Below, one piece after another: positions 36,999 through 44,173 of a DNA stretch of 64,000 nt. The DNA lies in contig NZ_JAICCF010000004.1 in the NCBI RefSeq assembly GCF_019492185.1, positions 124,001 to 188,000 of the forward strand. Reading direction: 5' to 3'. Below the pieces are notes generated by a model that saw only the letters and a list, made by a program, of their open reading frames with translations, ran no database searches and had not been told where the DNA came from. Made by a program: the position numbers and the translations under genes. The stretch's first letter is position 1. The number at the start of each line of letters is the position of its first letter. The DNA is from Chitinophaga rhizophila (GTDB lineage: Bacteria; Bacteroidota; Bacteroidia; Chitinophagales; Chitinophagaceae).

Positions 36999-37472
36999 TT
37001 ACTGATGATGATACTTCTCCCTGTTGATAACCGTATAAGCACGATACAGTTGCTCAGTCATGATCAGTCTTACCAGCTGATGCGGAAAGGTGAGGGGAGA
37101 AAGGGATAACTTCAGCTGCGCTCTTCCCAATACCGCCGCATCCAGTCCGAATGCGCCTCCAATCAGAAAAATCACCTGACGTGTGGCAGCATTCGCCCTT
37201 TGCTGTATAAACTCTGCCAGTTGTATCGTCGTCTGCATCTTGCCATATTCATCCAGCGCAACCAGGTAGTCCTGCGGCTGCAGCATATCCAATATCATCT
37301 TACCTTCCTGTTTCTTTAGCTCCGGAACGGAAAGACTGGCCGCCTGCTTCACTGTCGGTATCAGTTTTAGTTCAAAATCCACATAATGCTGTAACCGCTT
37401 CTGAAAGATAGCGATACCATCCCTGATATAAGGGTCATTCTCCTTTCCAATGCTCCAGAGTTGTATTTTCAC
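36999..37472 (-). CDS. rlmH: 23S rRNA (pseudouridine-1915-N3) methyltransferase
   Basis: 157 residues, the standard RlmH length, a SPOUT methyltransferase. SAM-binding motifs FLIGGAFGLDAAVL (about 102-115) and LSLSPLTFPHQLVRLIMTEQ (about 122-141), and the conserved C-terminus YRAYTVINREKYHH. It methylates Psi1915 in helix 69 of 23S rRNA. Confidence 0.97.
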   Translation of the reverse strand: MKIQLWSIGKENDPYIRDGIAIFQKRLQHYVDFELKLIPTVKQAASLSVPELKKQEGKMILDMLQPQDYLVALDEYGKMQTTIQLAEFIQQRANAATRQVIFLIGGAFGLDAAVLGRAQLKLSLSPLTFPHQLVRLIMTEQLYRAYTVINREKYHHQ

Positions 37473-37569
37473 TTGCTGATATTTAATGAAATATGTCTGC
37501 CTGTTACGGCGGGCGGTAAATGTACGGAACCTGAATATTATGAATCAAACAAAAAAAATATTTCAAAAA

Positions 37570-37600
37570 TTTGGTGATTATATAAATATTCCTACCTTTG
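37570..37600 (+). promoter_or_regulatory. Promoter of the tRNA-Arg pair
   Basis: TTTG at 37570-37573, exactly 19 bases, then TACCTTTG at 37593-37600; tRNA begins at 37620. A conserved leader (GCAATCCCAATAACGGGAAT) lies between. Confidence 0.85.
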
Positions 37601-37619
37601 CAATCCCAATAACGGGAAT

Positions 37620-37693
37620 GGCTTCGTAGCTCAACTGAATAGAGCATCTGACTACGGATCAGAAGGTTTCTGGTTTGAATCCAGACGAGGTCA
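37620..37693 (+). tRNA. tRNA-Arg(ACG), copy 1
   Basis: 74 bases without CCA. Acceptor GGCTTCG/CGAGGTC, D arm GCTC/GAGC, anticodon arm TCTGA-CTACGGA-TCAGA with anticodon ACG (reads CGN Arg codons after A34 to inosine editing), T arm TCTGG-TTTGAAT-CCAGA, discriminator A. No strong terminator follows before the next copy. Confidence 0.95.
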
Positions 37694-37778
37694 CAAAACC
37701 GCTTCAGCATTGCTGTCGCGACTATTTCAGCAGATCATCGCTGCAATAAAGGGTAAGTTCTTTAAATGATTTCTTTCC

Positions 37779-37846
37779 GGCTAATGAGTCCGCAGTTCAA
37801 CTGAACAGCACTGCTGATTAACTATCAGTAATCACCATTACCAAAT
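37779..37846 (+). other. Degenerate tRNA-like segment between two tRNA-Arg genes
   Basis: AGTTCAACTGAACAGCA resembles the D arm of the neighbouring tRNA-Arg, and GCTGA-TTAACTA-TCAGT can fold as an anticodon arm, but the T arm and acceptor stem are not recognisable. Possibly a decayed tRNA copy inside the tRNA transcript. Boundaries approximate. Confidence 0.3.
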
Positions 37847-37865
37847 ATGGAAGAAAGCAATGAAT

Positions 37866-37939
37866 GGCTTCGTAGCTCAACTGAATAGAGCATCTGACTA
37901 CGGATCAGAAGGTTTCTGGTTTGAATCCAGACGAGGTCA
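37866..37939 (+). tRNA. tRNA-Arg(ACG), copy 2
   Basis: Identical over 74 bases to copy 1. It has no TAnnTTTG box of its own nearby and is probably processed from the transcript starting before copy 1; a strong terminator follows at 37949. Confidence 0.95.
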
Positions 37940-37948
37940 CACAAAACG

Positions 37949-37981
37949 AAAGGGTTGTATCGAAAGATGCAACCCTTTTTT
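37949..37981 (+). terminator. Terminator after tRNA-Arg copy 2
   Basis: Hairpin AAAGGGTTGTATC / GATGCAACCCTTT with GAAA loop, followed by a T-run. Confidence 0.9.
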
Positions 37982-38399
37982 ATTGGGCCATCCTGCCAGC
38001 AATTACCCATAACTCCCTGCTATCACCGGCCATTATATTCCTGTTTGTTTACCTGCAACCAGCCACTGTTAGTTCCTCAACCCCTGGTTGTCACTCCAAC
38101 CTGCACACGCAATACGCCATTTCCCTGATCTGAGCATCGTCAAAACCGCCCCTCTCTGCTATACGGATAAAAAAATTACATACTTCTCTGCATCCTGCGG
38201 GAAATTGTTCGTGTATTATCTGTCAGATAAGCGTTTGTGCTTTACTCCAGCCCTTCACCATTAGTACATCCTGAGTACACCTGTATATCCCGGGGATATT
38301 GAAGTGATCCTTAGATGAACTATAGAAACCGGGTCAGTACAAATACCATAGCAGTACTTAACCCTATCTTTATGATAAAATACCTCAAAATCAATCTCT
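37982..38399. other. Intergenic region, no gene seen
   Basis: About 420 bases with no convincing ORF. A weak -7-like box (TATCTTTA, about 38366-38373) precedes the gene at 38400. Nothing else recognised. Confidence 0.5.
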
Positions 38400-38936
38400 A
38401 TGGCCATTGTTAAAGACAATATGCTGCTGCAACTGGTGCGTGGCTCCATCGGCAAACTTGTCACTATCTACGAAAGGAACGGGCAGATCATCATGGCGAA
38501 GAAGCGTGGGCCATCCACCAGAAAGCCCACTGCCAAACAATTGGAGGCGCGGCATAAAATGACCATCGCCGCCGGCTATGCACGACAGCTGCTAAACGAT
38601 CCGGAGCTGAAGGCCTATTACGCCTCGCTGGCCGGTCCCGGACAAAACGCTTATAATATGGCGGTAAAGGACGCCTATCGCTCGCCGGAAATACAGCAAA
38701 TCAGGTTAGAAAACAACGATGTGGTAGTTACTGCGAAAGATGAATTTCGCGTAGCGGAAGTAAAAGTGCAGGTTCTCGATGCAAAAGGCGACATCACTGA
38801 AACCGGTGTTGCTATATTGGGGCGCAATGGTATAGACTGGCACTACAAAACACGTACACTGCCGGCAGGAGGGAAGGTCGTGGTAGTGGCAACAGATCTG
38901 CCGGGACAAAAAACCGTCCGGGAACTGCTATTGTAA
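38400..38936 (+). CDS. Unknown 178-residue protein between inverted tRNA-Arg genes
   Basis: 178 residues, ATG at 38400. N-terminal 1-35 is mixed (MAIVKDNMLLQLVRGSIGKL), residues 33-55 are very basic (AKKRGPSTRKPTAKQLEARHK), followed by a helical stretch (AAGYARQLLNDPELKAYYAS) and a probable beta-sandwich from about 95 to 178 (VVVTAKDEFRVAEVKVQVLD, KVVVVATDLPGQKTVREL). No signal peptide, membrane segment or catalytic motif recognised. The start overlaps no other gene and codon use looks native. It is flanked by tRNA-Arg copies pointing towards it from both sides. The basic segment could bind nucleic acid, which is only an inference. Confidence 0.8.
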   Translation: MAIVKDNMLLQLVRGSIGKLVTIYERNGQIIMAKKRGPSTRKPTAKQLEARHKMTIAAGYARQLLNDPELKAYYASLAGPGQNAYNMAVKDAYRSPEIQQIRLENNDVVVTAKDEFRVAEVKVQVLDAKGDITETGVAILGRNGIDWHYKTRTLPAGGKVVVVATDLPGQKTVRELLL

Positions 38937-39031
38937 ATCGCACTTATCAGGAGTGTGTCGTTCAAAAAGCATTTGAACTGGTTCGGCATGTCCATAACAA
39001 CCAATCTATGTCAGTTACCACCATAAATAAA

Positions 39032-39066
39032 AACAGGATACTTACAATAGTTGCAAGTATCCCGTT
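39032..39066 (-). terminator. Terminator after tRNA-Arg copy 4
   Basis: Hairpin AACGGGATACTT / AAGTATCCTGTT (minus-strand reading, one mismatch), followed by TTTTTA. Confidence 0.85.
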
Positions 39067-39073
39067 CTTTCTT

Positions 39074-39145
39074 GGACTCCGTCTGGATTCAAACCAGAAT
39101 CCCCTGATCCGTAGTCAGGCACTCTTTCAGTTGAGCTACAGAGCC
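39074..39145 (-). tRNA. tRNA-Arg(ACG)-like, diverged copy 4
   Basis: 72 bases. Acceptor GGCTCTG/CGGAGTC, anticodon arm CCTGA-CTACGGA-TCAGG (anticodon ACG), T arm identical to the other copies. The D loop is one base shorter, the D stem has a G-U pair (GCTC/GAGT), the variable loop is 4 bases and the discriminator would be C, unusual for Arg. The upstream -7 box is degraded (CACATTTG). It may be functional or a decaying paralogue. Confidence 0.7.
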
Positions 39146-39363
39146 ACACCCGGTTAGGGACTGCAAATGTGCAGTAAATTATTGTACCTGACAACTAAAC
39201 TGACCGCATATTTTATATAACGGTAACGAATATATATTGAGGATAGTTCGGTGCTATTTCCCGTAAATTATTATTGGGTAAGTAACAATCTAATTATCAG
39301 GAGACTGTAGAAGATCGATATTTTGAGAATAGGTAAAACAGTACCTTTGGCGGCTTAAAAATA

Positions 39364-39391
39364 AAAAGTCCCAGCTGTTGCTGAGACTTTT
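39364..39391 (-). terminator. Terminator after tRNA-Arg copy 3
   Basis: Hairpin AAAAGTCTCAGC / GCTGGGACTTTT (minus reading) followed by TATTTTT. Confidence 0.85.
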
Positions 39392-39395
39392 CCTG

Positions 39396-39469
39396 TGACC
39401 TCGTCTGGATTCAAACCAGAAACCTTCTGATCCGTAGTCAGATGCTCTATTCAGTTGAGCTACGAAGCC
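39396..39469 (-). tRNA. tRNA-Arg(ACG), copy 3
   Basis: Identical to copies 1 and 2 over all 74 bases, on the opposite strand. The leader (GCAATCCCAAAACGGGAAT) is also almost the same as that of copy 1, so promoter and gene were duplicated together. Confidence 0.95.
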
Positions 39470-39487
39470 ATTCCCGTTTTGGGATTG

Positions 39488-39518
39488 CAAAGATGCATAA
39501 AAAAATCATACTACCAAA
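39488..39518 (-). promoter_or_regulatory. Promoter of tRNA-Arg copy 3
   Basis: On the minus strand, TTTG (39515-39518), 19 bases, CATCTTTG (39488-39495), one mismatch to TAnnTTTG. Confidence 0.75.
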
Positions 39519-39597
39519 ATATTCTTATAAAAATTTATCGTTTATGCGTACGGTATAGTAAGCATATCAGCAGTAACTCTTTTTATGCAAAGGCGGA

Positions 39598-39801
39598 TCA
39601 GCTGTCCTGTTCTGTTTCCTTAATCGCCTCTTCATCTTCCTGCGGATCGGGCATGTCTTCTATATTAGCCCCTTCCCGGATATACTTCTCCGCTTTTTCA
39701 TCTATCAGGCTCTCGCCCGGACTTACGCTTTCTTCCGGCGATCTATTGCTGGCATTGCCTGTGGCCGGTACGGCCTTCGGTTTATCATCCTGTTGTAACA
39801 T
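39598..39801 (-). CDS. Small acidic hypothetical protein
   Basis: 67 residues, very polar and acidic (GANIEDMPDPQEDEEAIKET), with no hydrophobic segment; predicted disordered. An A/G-rich possible ribosome-binding stretch (GAAAGAAAGC) precedes the ATG at 39801. Small acidic disordered proteins of this sort are common in Chitinophagaceae, but no function is known. It stands alone between tRNA copy 3 and the GH13 gene. Confidence 0.6.
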   Translation of the reverse strand: MLQQDDKPKAVPATGNASNRSPEESVSPGESLIDEKAEKYIREGANIEDMPDPQEDEEAIKETEQDS

Positions 39802-40002
39802 AAGCTTTCTTTCAAATAGTCAAAAAACTGTGCCATGGTCTGTAGCAGGAAGCCAGATATGGTATCCGGCATGTCATCTTTTATTTCCTAGCCCGCCCCG
39901 TAATTTCTGGCATCTGATATGCCTTATCAGGTGCTGATGCCCGCAACTCAGGTCTGCTACGGCTTTGCCTGCTGGACGTGGCTGCATAAAAGCACTGTTT
40001 GT

Positions 40003-41718
40003 ATGAAACATTACTACTACCTGTTTACCTGTTTGTTATCATTACATATCTCCTTTAGTTATGCCCAGCACCCGTTGCGCAATCCGGCAGAAGATCGTTG
40101 GTATAAAAAGGCCATTATCTACAGTCTCGAAGTACATACCTTCAAAGACAGCGATGGTGATGGCAAGGGCGATTTCCAGGGATTAACGCAGCAGTTGGAT
40201 TACCTGAAGGGACTAGGTATAGACGCTATATGGTTAGCTCCCTTTCACCCGTCACCCCGCAAAGACGATGGTTATGATGTGGCCGATTATTATGGAATTG
40301 ATTCCAGTTGCGGAACGAAGGGCGACTTCACCGAGTTTATGTACCAGGCAAAACTGCGGGGGATCAGAGTAATGATGGATATGGTGTTAAATCACACGTC
40401 TGACCAGCATCCCTGGTTCCAGCAGGCTAGAAAGAATACCAATTCAGCATACTATAAATGGTATGCCTGGTCAAAGGAACGGCCTTCCAATTACAATAAG
40501 GGGATGGCCTTTCCCGGTGTACAAAAGGAGGTATGGACCTACGATTCATTAGCGCATGCATGGTACTTTCACCGCTTTTATAAGTTTCAGCCAGATCTTA
40601 ATTTTACTAATCCACACGTACGGGCTGAATCAGAAAGAATTATTAGTTACTGGCTGCAACAAGGCATTGCAGGGTTCAGACTGGATGCAGTTCCTTTCAT
40701 GTTAGAGGTTGCCACACCAGGACAGGACGAGCCTCCGCAGCAATATGAGATCATTCCCGACATGCAACGTTTTGCGCAATGGCGTAACGGCGAAGCCATT
40801 ATGCTGGGGGAGGCAAATGTTCCACCAAAGGATAATAAGAAGTACTATGGTGAGAACGGAGAAGGCTTACAGATGATGTTCAACTTTTACGTTAACCAGT
40901 ACCTCTTCTATGCATTTGCTACAGGAAAACTATCTCCGTTTGTAAAGGCGCTGGAAGATACCCGCGCAAAACCTGCATCCTTTCAATGGGCTTACTTTCT
41001 GCGCAATCATGATGAAATTGATCTGGGTCGCCTGAGCAAAGAGCAGCGCAACGAGGTATACAAAGCTTTTGGTCCTGATACATCTATGCAATTGTACGAC
41101 AGGGGCATCCGGCGCAGACTGGCCCCTATGTTGGGAAATAATCAGCGCAGACTTAAAATGGCTTACAGCATGTTGTTTGCACTGCCTGGTACACCGGTGA
41201 TGCGTTATGGCGATGAAATAGGCATGGGAGACAATCTTCAGTTGAATGAACGGCTGGCTGTGAGAACGCCGATGCAGTGGTCTGCCGCTCCGCAGGCAGG
41301 ATTTACTACGGCGGCAAAAGCATTCCGTCCGGTGATTGATAGCGGAGAATACGGCTATAAACACCTGAATGTGGCTGCACAACAGCAATCCCGGGAATCG
41401 ATGCTGCACTTCATGAAAGACATGATCAGCTTACGTCGTGCATGTCCTGAAATTGCGCTGGGAGAGTGGCAGACTGATATTCTCAACGGATCTGTGCTGC
41501 GTCTGCACTATCAGTACAAAGGGAAATCCCTGACTATTCTGCACAATTTTGCGGATAAACCACAGCAAGTACAGCTAAGTGGCGCACAGGGTCAGGAGAT
41601 ATTGCAGGAACTCTCTGGTAGCAGGCGCTCCATTTCACCCGGTAAGGGAGGCTATACTGTGAGCCTGGAGGGCTACGGATATGCATGGTTCCGCCATAGT
41701 GATGCCCCTGGCAAATGA
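40003..41718 (+). CDS. Secreted GH13 family enzyme (alpha-amylase / trehalose-synthase-like)
   Basis: 571 residues from the ATG at 40003, which opens a signal peptide (MKHYYYLFTCLLSLHISFSYA); the upstream in-frame starts lack one. GH13 barrel motifs: GIDAIWLAPFHPSPRKDDGYDVADY (about 62-86), region I DMVLNH, catalytic nucleophile Asp in FRLDAVPFM, acid/base Glu in MLGEANV and third Asp in RNHDEIDLGR; a C-terminal beta domain ends the protein. The sequence resembles the maltose alpha-D-glucosyltransferase (trehalose synthase) subgroup, but the signal peptide indicates periplasmic or outer location, more like an alpha-glucan hydrolase. Substrate is therefore uncertain. Stands alone with a terminator shared with the convergent gene. 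Confidence 0.88.
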   Translation: MKHYYYLFTCLLSLHISFSYAQHPLRNPAEDRWYKKAIIYSLEVHTFKDSDGDGKGDFQGLTQQLDYLKGLGIDAIWLAPFHPSPRKDDGYDVADYYGIDSSCGTKGDFTEFMYQAKLRGIRVMMDMVLNHTSDQHPWFQQARKNTNSAYYKWYAWSKERPSNYNKGMAFPGVQKEVWTYDSLAHAWYFHRFYKFQPDLNFTNPHVRAESERIISYWLQQGIAGFRLDAVPFMLEVATPGQDEPPQQYEIIPDMQRFAQWRNGEAIMLGEANVPPKDNKKYYGENGEGLQMMFNFYVNQYLFYAFATGKLSPFVKALEDTRAKPASFQWAYFLRNHDEIDLGRLSKEQRNEVYKAFGPDTSMQLYDRGIRRRLAPMLGNNQRRLKMAYSMLFALPGTPVMRYGDEIGMGDNLQLNERLAVRTPMQWSAAPQAGFTTAAKAFRPVIDSGEYGYKHLNVAAQQQSRESMLHFMKDMISLRRACPEIALGEWQTDILNGSVLRLHYQYKGKSLTILHNFADKPQQVQLSGAQGQEILQELSGSRRSISPGKGGYTVSLEGYGYAWFRHSDAPGK

Positions 41719-41842
41719 TGCAAAAGGATAGGAGGAATATTAGAACCCGGTTGTCAGACCAGGTAGTATGGCAGAAATAGTAAACGCGTACTGCCGCCTC
41801 AAAACGTATATGTTTGTCTTCAACTGAAAGGGGCACGGGTGA

Positions 41843-41893
41843 AAAAAGCAGTCCCGGCAAACTTTTAAGAGTATACCGGGACTGTGCTTTTAA
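41843..41893. terminator. Bidirectional terminator-like hairpin
   Basis: AAAAGCAGTCCCGG at the left and CCGGGACTGTGCTTTT at the right, a long imperfect hairpin with a loop of about 20 bases, between the convergent GH13 and RibD-like genes. Confidence 0.75.
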
Positions 41894-41905
41894 TGGAAGT
41901 ATTGA

Positions 41906-42616
41906 TTACACTTGCGCATTCACTTTATATGTCAGCCATAATACATCGTCTTCCAGTTGTTTGACCTGCTGTAATTTCAGCAGGGTCGCATTACACCTGC
42001 GATCTTTTTCTTCAATTTCAAAAACGGAAGAGGTATCAGTTCTGCCGTCAGCCAATGGCAGCAGCAACTGATGATATTCATCTATCAGGCCTTCATTGAG
42101 GAAACTTCCGTTTAGATGTCCGCCACCTTCCAGCATCAATATCTCAATGTTGAATAACGTTTTCAATTTTTCGAGTGCGACAGGGAGGTTGATCTTGTCT
42201 TCTCCTGCGAAAACATAAGACACCCCGATCTCCTGGAGATGTGCCAGGTAGCTGTCCTGCACAGCTTCTGTCAGTACGGTGATAACATGTTCCCCCAGCA
42301 TCTCTGCACTATTCCAGCCCAATTTACCATGACCATCTATGGCTATAGCATAAGATGCCGCATCAGACTTTGCTACATGATCTTCCCGGCTGATGGTATA
42401 GTCTATGAGCTTGTGTATGGGTGCAGCATGATGAGTGAAATCCTTTTCCATGGTAGTTCGTCCGACGATCCAGGTTTTATGTCCGAGGGCTTCGTGTGCT
42501 TTCTCAAAGCTTTTGGTCAGTTCCTGTACAGTGCTGTTATCCCCCCATTTCTCTCCCAATATCTATCCATCTACAGAGGTCATCATCAGGCAGATGATAT
42601 AAGGCCGGTTATTCAT
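41906..42616 (-). pseudogene. RibD C-terminal/dihydrofolate-reductase-family gene broken by an amber codon
   Basis: From ATG at 42616 the frame reads MNNRPYIICLMMTSVDG, then TAG at 42563-42565, then ILGEKWGDNS and on to a normal end (235 sense codons in all). The pre-stop part matches the family's N-terminal strand and SVDG motif, and the amber codon replaces the residue after SVDG, commonly Arg (AGA to TAG is one change). The rest is intact: KTWIVGRTTMEKDF, LMLEGGGHLNGSFL and WLTYKV near the end. Members are NADPH-dependent reductases of pteridine-like or riboflavin substrates. A TTG at 42559 could start a truncated protein lacking the first strand. Recent nonsense mutation, sequencing error or readthrough are all possible. 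Confidence 0.8.
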
Positions 42617-42759
42617 AATAATATCAGTTTATAATTAACGATCTGTAAATGTAATGCAAAGGTCGCACCGTCCTGTAACAGATATAAAAGATAGCGGGCG
42701 GCTGCGCTTAAACAGGAATACTGCAATAGCATCGATATCAGACCGTAAAGCCCTGGTGA

Positions 42760-44091
42760 TTACTTGTCGTTAATCATGAGGGCACTGTCATTGATTTCCA
42801 GTCTGCTGTTACCGAGTAGTGTGATGACTTCTGCTCCTGCAAGCAACACGGGGCCATAGCCATGGGCCGCGTAAATATTGACAGGCCGGTAATAGTAGTA
42901 CGCAGGGTCAAAAGCCATTCCTGTACCAACGCATGTACCCTCTACATGCCCTTTTTCATTTACTTTGGTAGCAACGGCGCTCCATGCAAGCAGGCACATT
43001 GGAGTATATGCTTTTGCATCCAGCCATCCTTTGTTGATACCACGCGCAATCGCATAGGTATAAATAGCTGTAGCAGAAGTCTCAAGGTAACTATCATTCC
43101 TGTCCAGCAACTGATGCCAGAATCCTTGTCCGGATTGGTATTTAGCCAATCCTTGTACATGCAGCTTTAACTGTGCAAGCACTTCTTTACGGCCATTAAA
43201 ATTCTCTGGTAATACATCCAAAAGTTCTGTCATGGCCATTACAGCCCAGCCATTGGCACGGGCCCAGTGAAATTCAGGATGTACAGCCATTGATTCTACC
43301 CATCCATGCATGTACACACCCAGTTCTTTATTGAACATACGCTTTGAATAGGACAGGACCTGCTTAACGGCATCGTTGTAGTATTTCGCATCACCGGTAA
43401 GTTTCCCCATCTGTGCAAGCGCAGGTACGCTCATAAACAGATCGTCCAGCCATAGGGAGTTCTTGAGTGGGCGGTTCCTGGCAAGCGTACCATCCGGTAG
43501 CCGGTATTCTTTTGTGGTAATGTAAGTGATATAATTATCGATAAGAGGCTTCAGGCGTGCGTTTTTGGTACGCCGGTATTCCCTGATCATGGCCGCACAC
43601 ATAGCGCCGGCATCGTCCAGTGCATGAGGGGCTACAGGCTGGCGCATAGCATTGAAAGCCCGGGGATATTGCTGGTTTAATTGTTTGAAACCAGGGTAGG
43701 CATCCGCCAGGAAGTTCATACGTGCAGTAGTATAACCGGTATACCTTTCGTCGCCGGTAGCTTCTCCGACACTGGTCATACCGGCATAGGTTACGCCCCA
43801 TTCGTAACTGGTTAACCGGAAATCGCCTTGTTTGAAGATGATGTTACTGTCTGGCGTAGCGGTCATTGTATATTCTTTATTAGACAACCGGTTTATCCAT
43901 TGCGTTGGTGTAGCCTGATCAAGATAAGTGAATACCCTGTCCAGTGTTGTCTTTACCTCGTTTTTGGTAATTACCTTGTAAGGCATAGGATAATCGGGCT
44001 GCAGCGCATGCAGGGGGGCTGTCACGTCATTGGCTTTTTGTGCACTTGCCACTTGTCCGATCAGACAGCATAATAACAGTAGTTTTTTCAT
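42760..44091 (-). CDS. GH105/GH88-family unsaturated glucuronyl or rhamnogalacturonyl hydrolase
   Basis: 443 residues from the ATG at 44091, which begins a signal peptide (MKKLLLLCCLIGQVASAQ); the longer in-frame start lacks one. An (alpha/alpha)6 barrel: YEWGVTYAGMTSVGEATGDERY (about 100-121), DDAGAMCAAMIREYRRT (about 160-176, Asp catalytic candidate), WARANGWAVMAMTELLDVLPE (about 280-300). GH105 enzymes remove the unsaturated sugar left by pectin lyases. Located 82 bases downstream of the large DUF4450-like gene on the same strand, probably an operon for pectin-type glycans; no SusC/SusD is adjacent. Confidence 0.9.
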   Translation of the reverse strand: MKKLLLLCCLIGQVASAQKANDVTAPLHALQPDYPMPYKVITKNEVKTTLDRVFTYLDQATPTQWINRLSNKEYTMTATPDSNIIFKQGDFRLTSYEWGVTYAGMTSVGEATGDERYTGYTTARMNFLADAYPGFKQLNQQYPRAFNAMRQPVAPHALDDAGAMCAAMIREYRRTKNARLKPLIDNYITYITTKEYRLPDGTLARNRPLKNSLWLDDLFMSVPALAQMGKLTGDAKYYNDAVKQVLSYSKRMFNKELGVYMHGWVESMAVHPEFHWARANGWAVMAMTELLDVLPENFNGRKEVLAQLKLHVQGLAKYQSGQGFWHQLLDRNDSYLETSATAIYTYAIARGINKGWLDAKAYTPMCLLAWSAVATKVNEKGHVEGTCVGTGMAFDPAYYYYRPVNIYAAHGYGPVLLAGAEVITLLGNSRLEINDSALMINDK

Positions 44092-44173
44092 ATCGGGTCT
44101 TAGATTTATTGCTTGATGTAAATAGTGACAGTTGTGTGTAATTGTTGAATACAGGGCGTTGTAAGCTTGCGGC

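Noticed and set aside
37504-38010. Minus-strand ORFs sharing the peptide CDLVWIQTRNLLIRSQMLYS
   Set aside because: The shared peptide is just the tRNA-Arg sequence read on the opposite strand; it recurs at every tRNA copy (also at 47685-47981).
37620-39469. Integrative element using tRNA-Arg as attachment site
   Set aside because: The copies are complete tRNAs with their own promoters rather than 3' fragments, and no integrase or other mobility gene is in the window.
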